Below, in pieces: positions 57,843-64,000 of a stretch of DNA of 64,000 bases. Origin of the DNA: Ruminococcus flavefaciens (GTDB lineage: Bacteria; Bacillota; Clostridia; Oscillospirales; Ruminococcaceae); assembly GCF_900108555.1 (NCBI RefSeq), contig NZ_FNWV01000007.1, positions 62,001-126,000 of the forward strand. Reading direction: 5' to 3'. The notes beneath the pieces were generated by a model. The model made no database searches and had not been told where the DNA came from. It saw only the letters and a list, made by a program, of their open reading frames with translations. The translations under genes were made by a program, and so were the position numbers. Position 1 is the first letter of the stretch. Each line of letters opens with the position of its first letter.

Positions 57843-59765
57843 ATGAAAAAGAACAGAATAGCGGCACTTGCAGCTGCGGTGGCTATCGCCGCAGTCTCGG
57901 CTGCGATACCTGTAAAAGCAGAACATGATATAGTTGAAAATAAATCCTATGACAGCCACGATACGCTTTCATGCATCGGCTCTGTCAGCAAAACTTTTGC
58001 GGCAATGGCTGTCATGCAGCTTGCCGATCAGGGCAAGGTGGACATAGATAAACCGATTACAGAGTATCTTCCTGATTTCACAATGGCTGATCCGAGATAT
58101 AAGGACATAACGGTGCGTATGCTCATGAATCATACTTCGGGCATCATGGGAACTACCGAAGGAGATTTCATGCTCTTCAATGACAGAGATACAGCTCCGC
58201 ATGATACCATGCTAAAGGAGCTGAGTACACAGAGACTTAAAGCTGATCCGGGGAACTTCGGGGCTTACTGCAATGACGGATTTGAGCTTATTGAGCTTAT
58301 AGTGGAGCAGGTCAGCGGACAGTCGTTTACGGATTATATAGAAGAGAATATCTGTAAGCCTCTCGGTATGCAGCAGACAGGTACAGCATGGAACGTTTTC
58401 CGTACAGATGAACAGGTAAAGACCTTCTGGAACGGAAATGTGCTTCTGGCTACAGATTATTGTATGGATCTGGGTTCGGGAGGAGTACATTCAACAGCGT
58501 CTGAGCTTTGTACATTCGGAAGTGCGTTTTTCACAGGCGATGAGCGTATGCTCTCCGACAAGGCAAAGAAGGAAATGAGCACAACATCGGTCGAGGACAA
58601 ATACGAGGACGGATTTGGTCTGGGCTGGGATCGTGTCGATTATGCAGACTACAGTGCGGCAGGGGTAAAGGTAATAAGCAAGGGCGGAGATACCGTAAAT
58701 CAACACGCAGGGCTGGTCGTTGCCCCTGACGAAAAGATAAGCGTAGCTGTTCTTTCATCGGGCGGCAGCAGTATGTATGATGAGCTTATGGCAATGGCTC
58801 TTATGGATATAGCACTTTCGGAAAAAGGCATAAATATACAGCACAATACACCCGAAACGAAGCAGACTGTTGATACTGTTCCCGAGAAGTATCTTGCTTA
58901 TGAGGATATATATATATCAGGAGATTCTGTATATTCAGTAACATTCCCTGACAGTAAGTATATGGAGATCACCAACATAAGCAGTGATAAGCGCGAGAAA
59001 CAACAGTATATGTACACTTCCGATGATGATTTCGTCCGCATGGAGGGGGATATCTCCTCGGGCAAGGCTGTACAGGCAAAGCAGCAGGAGGTCGTTACAT
59101 TCCAAAAACGAAACGGTGTAGATCATATCTGCGGCGATAATTATTATGAAGTCGGCAGAAAAAATAAGCTTTCCATGTCCTCATACATGATGCAGAGAGC
59201 AGAAGCAAATCCTGTCAGTGATGCTGTACAGTCGGCATGGGACGCAAGGAACGGAAAGAAATATTATTTATACAACGGAAAGTACTCCAATACCTGCTAC
59301 ACGGAATATCCATGTGTAAAGATAAAAACTTTACCCGAAGCAAAGGGATATGTTTCTTCCTGCAAGATGATCGACGGCAATAACTTAAAGGCAGCACTTG
59401 TTATGCCCGGCGGAAGAGATCTGAAGGATATGACTGTCAGAAGTGAAAACGGTTATGAGGTATTGGATATAACCAACTGCGCTCTGGAGTTTATTTCCGA
59501 AGATGCTATCCCCGAGCTTGACAGCAGTATCACAGAAGTAAAGCTCAGCACTAAAAAGGCAGAATGGTTCAGTATCGGAGCTGCGGAGAACAAGACTCTG
59601 ATACTTGATATACCTGACAATGCAGCAGTGTATGTATATGACCAATATGACAGAGTGACCTATTCGAGCTATATGACGGAATACGGCAATTCAGTACCTC
59701 TGCCTGCAAACGGAAAAATCGTCTTTATCGGTGAAGACGGCGGAGTTATAAAGATCTCACAGTAA
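57843..59765 (+). CDS. Secreted class C beta-lactamase-fold serine hydrolase, short N-terminus
   Basis: 640 residues. Signal peptide (about 1-26), then a penicillin-binding-like serine hydrolase: SVSK (Ser47-Lys50), YCN (142-144) and HAG (288-290) match the SxxK, YxN and HxG triad. After the signal only about 20 residues precede the nucleophile Ser, which is short compared with the usual 40-60, so the first strands of the fold may be lost or replaced. The C-terminal third (about 340-640) is a separate beta-rich domain. It lies between ABC and two-component genes, 11 and 13 bases from its neighbours. Confidence 0.88.
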   Translation: MKKNRIAALAAAVAIAAVSAAIPVKAEHDIVENKSYDSHDTLSCIGSVSKTFAAMAVMQLADQGKVDIDKPITEYLPDFTMADPRYKDITVRMLMNHTSGIMGTTEGDFMLFNDRDTAPHDTMLKELSTQRLKADPGNFGAYCNDGFELIELIVEQVSGQSFTDYIEENICKPLGMQQTGTAWNVFRTDEQVKTFWNGNVLLATDYCMDLGSGGVHSTASELCTFGSAFFTGDERMLSDKAKKEMSTTSVEDKYEDGFGLGWDRVDYADYSAAGVKVISKGGDTVNQHAGLVVAPDEKISVAVLSSGGSSMYDELMAMALMDIALSEKGINIQHNTPETKQTVDTVPEKYLAYEDIYISGDSVYSVTFPDSKYMEITNISSDKREKQQYMYTSDDDFVRMEGDISSGKAVQAKQQEVVTFQKRNGVDHICGDNYYEVGRKNKLSMSSYMMQRAEANPVSDAVQSAWDARNGKKYYLYNGKYSNTCYTEYPCVKIKTLPEAKGYVSSCKMIDGNNLKAALVMPGGRDLKDMTVRSENGYEVLDITNCALEFISEDAIPELDSSITEVKLSTKKAEWFSIGAAENKTLILDIPDNAAVYVYDQYDRVTYSSYMTEYGNSVPLPANGKIVFIGEDGGVIKISQ

Positions 59766-59778
59766 AAGGAGTAATGTA

Positions 59779-60528
59779 ATGAAATATCAGTGCCTTATGA
59801 TCGACGATGATGTGACTATCGCAGAAACTACTGCGGAGTATTTCAATATTTTTGATATCAGCACAGCCTATGTTACCAGCTTTGAGGACGCGGTGAAGTT
59901 CCTTGAAGAAAATCAGGTATCGCTTCTGCTGCTGGATATCAATCTTGGTGAAAGATCAGGATTTGAACTGTGCAAACAGGTCAGGGCACAGTATGATATG
60001 CCTATACTGTTCATAAGCGCGAGGACAAGCGATGATGATGTCCTTACTGCGCTGAACATAGGCGGCGATGATTACATAAAAAAGCCTTATACCCTTAATA
60101 TCCTTCTTGCAAAGGTAAAGGCTATACTTAAACGATATGAAAGATCAGCGGAGGCGGCAGTTGCTGTCTCCGCCAAAGCCGTTTCATCGGGTGATACCAT
60201 GAAGCAAAGGGAAGTGGTCATAAAAGACGGACTTGTTCTTGACACGGGCAGGCGCAAGCTCATTAAAAACGGCGCTGAGGTCAGCCTTAAAGCTATGGAA
60301 TACAAAATGCTCGTATATCTTCTTGAAAAGCGCGGATTTGTCGTGACAAAGGACGAGTTCCTGAAAAATGTCTGGGGAGATGAATTCATAGGGGAGGGAA
60401 CTCTTGCGGTGCATATACGTCATCTGCGCGAAAAGATAGAAAGCGATCCAAATTCTCCTGATATCATCAAGACTGTATGGGGAGTAGGATATATTATCGA
60501 GGACGGAGAGGCAGGACAGGAAGCATGA
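59779..60528 (+). CDS. OmpR-type response regulator
   Basis: 249 residues, ATG 59779 after AAAGGAG. The receiver domain has DDDVT for the acidic pair, the phospho-Asp in LLLLDINLGERSG (about 54), Ser in ISARTSDDD and Lys in YIKKPY. The winged-helix output domain (about 155-245) ends AVHIRHLREKIES and TVWGVGYI. It overlaps the kinase gene by four bases (ATGA). Placed with an ABC transporter, it resembles BceRS- or VanRS-like envelope-stress systems. Confidence 0.95.
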   Translation: MKYQCLMIDDDVTIAETTAEYFNIFDISTAYVTSFEDAVKFLEENQVSLLLLDINLGERSGFELCKQVRAQYDMPILFISARTSDDDVLTALNIGGDDYIKKPYTLNILLAKVKAILKRYERSAEAAVAVSAKAVSSGDTMKQREVVIKDGLVLDTGRRKLIKNGAEVSLKAMEYKMLVYLLEKRGFVVTKDEFLKNVWGDEFIGEGTLAVHIRHLREKIESDPNSPDIIKTVWGVGYIIEDGEAGQEA

Positions 60529-61799
60529 AGTTTTATATCAGGCTCCTGCTTACCATAGCCGCTATAATCATATGCGGCATAATAATATTTGCCGGCATAA
60601 CAAGCTCTTACAGGAGCAGCAAGACAGATACGCTGTTATTGAATGACATCACACAGACTGTGAAGGAGCAATGGAACGATATAGGTGCTTTTGACAGTGA
60701 TGCTTTCAGCGATGAGATGATAATTTTCAATAGTGACGAGTTCGTTGTGTATTCCGATGTAAGCAGCGAGCTGAAAGATGTGAATTCAGTTGAGGAAGCT
60801 GTAAATAAGGGCTGTCTGTGTCTGTCGGTGGCTGACGGCAGCCGCCTGCTGGGCACGATAATCATACCCGATCCCGATAAAACAAAGTTCAATATAGCGA
60901 AACGAAAGCTCATTATGGCTGCGCTGTTAATGGCGATGATGTTTATTCTTGCAGGTACGATGTATGGTGCCTACGTAAGAAAGAATATTATAACCCCGTT
61001 TAAGGAAATGGAGCAGTTCGCCGTGAATGTAGCTTCGGGAAGTCTGGACGAGCCTATAATGCTGGAGAAGAACAATCTCTTCGGAGCGTTTACGGAAAGC
61101 TTTGATATCATGCGTGAGGAGCTTAAACGTTCAAGGCAGGTCGAAAATGAATTGAAGCAGAAAGAAAAAGAAATGATAGCTTCCCTGAGTCATGATCTGA
61201 AAACTCCTATAACAGGCATAAAGCTCATTTGCGAGCTGCTTATGGTAAAGGTAAAAGATGAGTATGTGGGTGAAAAAGTCGGCAACATTCATCAGAAGGC
61301 TGAACAGATCAACATTCTTGTCAGTGATCTGCTTTCTTCTGCACTTGAAGATCTCGGCGAAATGAATGTAAACTGCTGCGATGAGAGTTCAGAGATACTG
61401 CACGAGCTTGTTGCCGAGCATGACAGCCGCTGTCTTGCAAATGAGGGCGTGATACCGCAGTGTCTCATGCGTGTGGACAGACCAAGACTTTCACAGGTCA
61501 TTGGCAATATAATCAGCAACTCATACAAGTACGCAGGCACGGTCATAGATATAGGCTACAGCATAAATGACAGCTACCTTGAGATGTACATACGGGATCA
61601 CGGTGCAGGAGTTCCTGCCGATGAGCTTGACCTGATAACGAGCAAATTCTACCGCGGCAAGAAAAACTCAGTGGGCAAGGAAGGCAGCGGCCTCGGACTG
61701 TATATCGCAAGCGAGCTTATGGATAAGATGAACGGCGAGCTTATATGTTCAAGCCCGAACGATGGCTTCTGCGTTACGCTGATGATACCGCTTTCATAA
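60525..61799 (+). CDS. Membrane sensor histidine kinase
   Basis: 424 residues from ATG 60525. Two membrane helices (about 5-25 and 127-147) enclose a small outside loop of about 100 residues; a HAMP linker (about 150-205), H-box IASLSHDLKTPITGIK and catalytic motifs NIISNSYKYA, DHGAGVP and GSGLGLYIASEL follow. It is the partner of the regulator just upstream. The short sensor loop is intermediate between intramembrane-sensing kinases that need an ABC partner and full sensor kinases. Confidence 0.94.
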   Translation: MKFYIRLLLTIAAIIICGIIIFAGITSSYRSSKTDTLLLNDITQTVKEQWNDIGAFDSDAFSDEMIIFNSDEFVVYSDVSSELKDVNSVEEAVNKGCLCLSVADGSRLLGTIIIPDPDKTKFNIAKRKLIMAALLMAMMFILAGTMYGAYVRKNIITPFKEMEQFAVNVASGSLDEPIMLEKNNLFGAFTESFDIMREELKRSRQVENELKQKEKEMIASLSHDLKTPITGIKLICELLMVKVKDEYVGEKVGNIHQKAEQINILVSDLLSSALEDLGEMNVNCCDESSEILHELVAEHDSRCLANEGVIPQCLMRVDRPRLSQVIGNIISNSYKYAGTVIDIGYSINDSYLEMYIRDHGAGVPADELDLITSKFYRGKKNSVGKEGSGLGLYIASELMDKMNGELICSSPNDGFCVTLMIPLS

Positions 61800-61817
61800 A
61801 AATGCAGTATAATAATT

Positions 61818-61853
61818 AAGGAGTATGGCTTTTGCAAGTCATACTCCTTTTTT
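61818..61853 (+). terminator. Terminator of the ABC/hydrolase/two-component operon
   Basis: AAGGAGTATG-CTT pairs with AAG-CATACTCCTT around TTGC, followed by TTTTTTAAC. The T runs on either side suit both convergent genes. Confidence 0.88.
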
Positions 61854-61857
61854 AACA

Positions 61858-63879
61858 TTATTTCTTTGCGTCATTCTGCATGAATTCGTCCATTGAGATA
61901 ACACTCTGCTTTGCAGTGGAAGCATATGTGTAGTACGCAAGTATCTTTGAAGCATCGACAGAATCAACTATGCCGTCTTTGTTTACATCGGCAGCAGTTT
62001 CCTGCTTTTCGTTGAAGCCGCTCTTCTGATTTGTCGATGTCTGAGCATAATTTCTCAGTACGATAGAAGCGTCAACAGAATCTACTCTTTTACTGTTATC
62101 CACATCACCGAGAGAATAATCCTCCTGTATTGCAGGCTCGACAGGAGTTACGGGAGTCTCGGGATTTTCAGGGATAGTGAACTCTATTGACTTTCTGTTG
62201 ACTTCGAGCATCTGGTTAAGCATTTCCGTAAATTCGGTACGTGTTGCCTTTCCGTGAGGATCTATCAGACGCTCCTCCTTGGGTGCGCCCTCCTCGCCCT
62301 TACCGTCTATGATATGCCATGTACAAGCCCAGCATATAGCCTCCCAGTGGTCGAAGTCCACCTCGTAATAGTCCATGAAGTCATCACTTCTGCCGAAGTC
62401 GATAGAACGCTCATAGCCCATATATTCCGAGAAACGCATCATCATAAGCGCTACATCTTCTCTTGTTACCCATTTGCCAACGCCGAATGTATCGGATACA
62501 ACATAGGGATAACCGAGGCAGAGAGCATTTTTCTCGCCCCAGAGCAGTGCGTCCTCATACCATGCACCGTGCTCTACATCTGTAAATCTTGACTTCAGTC
62601 CGCTAACGCTTGGCTTTCCTGCCATTTCATACAGTGTCTGTACAGCAGCCTCTCGTGTGATAAGCTCTTTTGTGTCAGTTATAGCGTCATCGTTGTCCTC
62701 ATACACGGGGAAAGAGCCGTTGGATTCAGCATTGAGCTTTACTGTATTGTTAATGGCGAGGAAGAAGATGTTATCCTTGCCTGTGGAAGTATCTCCGCCA
62801 TAGTCGATAGTCCATGCGGTGAATTTGCCGTAGTTCCATACATCCTGTTTCGCACCCTCGTTATAGGTCTTTATAAGATACGGATTGCGGCTTATGTCAA
62901 GTTCCGTAAAGTCGTTTATAAAAGCCTGCAAGAAGCGCAGATTTGCATGATAGGAAAGATCAAGGCTTTTAAGGTGATTTTGCATACAATCCAGATAAGC
63001 AAGCTTTGGATTATGTGAAAGGTCAAGCTCAGTAAGCTCGTTGTAAGCACAGCTGAGCTTGTTCAGCTCGGGATTATGGCTAACGTCAACACTGGTCGCA
63101 CCGTTATTGGAGCAGTTGTAATACTGCAAGCCCGGGCACTTGCTGACATCTATGCTTCCGAGTTCGTGGTTGTCCCAGACATTAAGTCTCTTCATTCTCG
63201 GACAGCAGGTAACATCAAGTGTCTTGAATTTATTTCTGAAAGCGTCAAGGTGCTGCATATTGGGATTATGGCTCAGGTCAAGCTCGGTAAGCTCACAGTC
63301 GCCGCACATAAGATGTTCAAGCACGGGGTTTTTGGAAACGTCAAGTTTCTTCAAAGGATTTGAATTACATTCGATATATGACATCTTGGGGTTTTTAGTA
63401 ACGTTCAGCGATGTCAGCTTGCAGTTGTAGCAGTATACCCATTCAAGAGTCGGAAGATTTGAAAAATCCAGTGACGTGAACAGATTATCCGAACACCATA
63501 TACCTGTTATCTGCTGGTTCTTGCTGAGGTCCATTGTCTCTATCTGATTATCCATGCAGTAGAGTCCGCGCAGTTCCACAAGATACTCGATACCCTTTAG
63601 TGATTTTATCTTCTTTCCGTTGCACCATACGTTTCTTGCATAAAGTATTTCTTCAGGATCAAGAGTGCCGTTTCTGTCCTTGTCAAAAGCACTTGAAACA
63701 TATTCCCTGAAATTAGCATCGGGGAATGTTGAAGAAGTTATCTTTACGGACTGGATACCGTCAGTAAACGCGGCATCTCCTTTTATATCGGGCTTTATCA
63801 TTCCGCCGCCCAGCGTCAGCATCATTGCCGTACAGCCTGCAATGAGCTTTGTTATCCTGCAATCCCTTTTTTTCATCAT
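61858..63879 (-). CDS. Secreted leucine-rich-repeat/SLH-like protein with C-terminal dockerin
   Basis: 673 residues. Signal peptide (about 1-36), an EF-hand-like segment (FDKDRNGTLDPEEI, about 65), a run of about twelve leucine-rich repeats of LxxLDLSHNPxL type with conserved Cys (about 85-340), two SLH-like domains (AAVQTLYEMAG; RFTDVEHGAWYEDALLWGEK; GYPYVVSDTFGVGKWVTRED; about 410-560), and a type I dockerin (about 590-655: GDVDNSKRVDSVDASIVLRN and ADVNKDGIVDSVDASKILAY). It would attach to a scaffoldin by the dockerin while SLH-like parts may bind wall polymer. ATG 63879 is followed by a second ATG; AAGGGAAG lies upstream. Complete. Confidence 0.9.
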   Translation of the reverse strand: MMKKRDCRITKLIAGCTAMMLTLGGGMIKPDIKGDAAFTDGIQSVKITSSTFPDANFREYVSSAFDKDRNGTLDPEEILYARNVWCNGKKIKSLKGIEYLVELRGLYCMDNQIETMDLSKNQQITGIWCSDNLFTSLDFSNLPTLEWVYCYNCKLTSLNVTKNPKMSYIECNSNPLKKLDVSKNPVLEHLMCGDCELTELDLSHNPNMQHLDAFRNKFKTLDVTCCPRMKRLNVWDNHELGSIDVSKCPGLQYYNCSNNGATSVDVSHNPELNKLSCAYNELTELDLSHNPKLAYLDCMQNHLKSLDLSYHANLRFLQAFINDFTELDISRNPYLIKTYNEGAKQDVWNYGKFTAWTIDYGGDTSTGKDNIFFLAINNTVKLNAESNGSFPVYEDNDDAITDTKELITREAAVQTLYEMAGKPSVSGLKSRFTDVEHGAWYEDALLWGEKNALCLGYPYVVSDTFGVGKWVTREDVALMMMRFSEYMGYERSIDFGRSDDFMDYYEVDFDHWEAICWACTWHIIDGKGEEGAPKEERLIDPHGKATRTEFTEMLNQMLEVNRKSIEFTIPENPETPVTPVEPAIQEDYSLGDVDNSKRVDSVDASIVLRNYAQTSTNQKSGFNEKQETAADVNKDGIVDSVDASKILAYYTYASTAKQSVISMDEFMQNDAKK

Positions 63880-63928
63880 TCACTACTTCCCTTCTTTTCG
63901 CCGTTTAAAGGCATGATTTTTAGAAAAA

Positions 63929-63958
63929 CGTATACATAAAGAATGTACATAAAATCAA
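63929..63958 (-). promoter_or_regulatory. Probable promoter of the LRR/dockerin protein gene
   Basis: On the minus strand TTGATT (63953-63958), 18 bases, TATACG (63929-63934), 50 bases before the start codon. Beyond it to 64000 nothing else is recognised. Confidence 0.55.
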
Positions 63959-64000
63959 ATCATAAACATCTCAAAAAATTCATTTTACCGATCTTATCAA

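Overview
The window reads as a chromosomal segment of a cellulosome-bearing, probably spore-capable Ruminococcus-like Firmicute (Oscillospiraceae; R. albus or R. flavefaciens type is my best guess, species not resolvable). Reasons: two secreted proteins carry type I dockerin modules (44904-46616 and 61858-63879); a Cthe_2159-type carbohydrate-binding protein lies at the left edge; there is an alpha/beta-type small acid-soluble spore protein; lysine precursors are made by the DapL aminotransferase route; RNase Y is present; promoters are sigma-A consensus and Shine-Dalgarno sites are strong. No rRNA, tRNA, CRISPR array, transposase or phage gene was seen.

Layout. 1-2945: 3' part of a secreted beta-helical carbohydrate-binding protein. 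3240-11359, minus strand: a PASTA protein whose kinase domain has lost its catalytic residues, then an operon (promoter near 11439-11467) of a small membrane protein, a D-2-hydroxyacid dehydrogenase, proB, proA and a coiled-coil membrane protein. 11828-15314, plus: OmpR-type two-component system and a rhodanese-TtcA fusion. 15687-25781: a polytopic membrane protein, spore protein, secreted alpha/beta hydrolase, XRE regulator, DegV, TrmL, a C1-type cysteine protease lipoprotein, RuvX and the PyrK-PyrD pair. 26147-28720: an unusual operon of a DUF1836 regulator, three small paralogues and an SPFH protein, followed by a candidate structured RNA. 29044-33758, minus: metal-dependent hydrolase with an ArsR sensor, an APH-fold kinase, a UPF0210/ACT pair. 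34065-42395, plus: PHP phosphatase, lipoproteins, Lrp regulator, aminotransferase, ispE, YegP, dapF-dapL. 43177-50911, plus: rny, dockerin protease, O-antigen-ligase-like protein, ferredoxin, acidic membrane protein. 51342-54105, minus: coaBC, D-lactate dehydrogenase, isochorismatase-like hydrolase. 54551-61799, plus: ABC transporter, serine hydrolase and two-component system in one operon. 61858-63879, minus: LRR/SLH-like/dockerin protein.

The most striking non-coding feature is a set of intergenic blocks built from GTAGGGG-led hairpins whose stems differ in sequence from copy to copy but stay self-complementary, mixed with AAGAACTAAGAGCT-like short tandem repeats. The best candidates for undescribed biology are these repeats, the candidate RNA at 28495-28720, the DUF1836/paralogue/SPFH operon, the PASTA pseudokinase, and a lipoprotein gene inserted behind ispE with a probable AUU start and a duplicated ispE tail.
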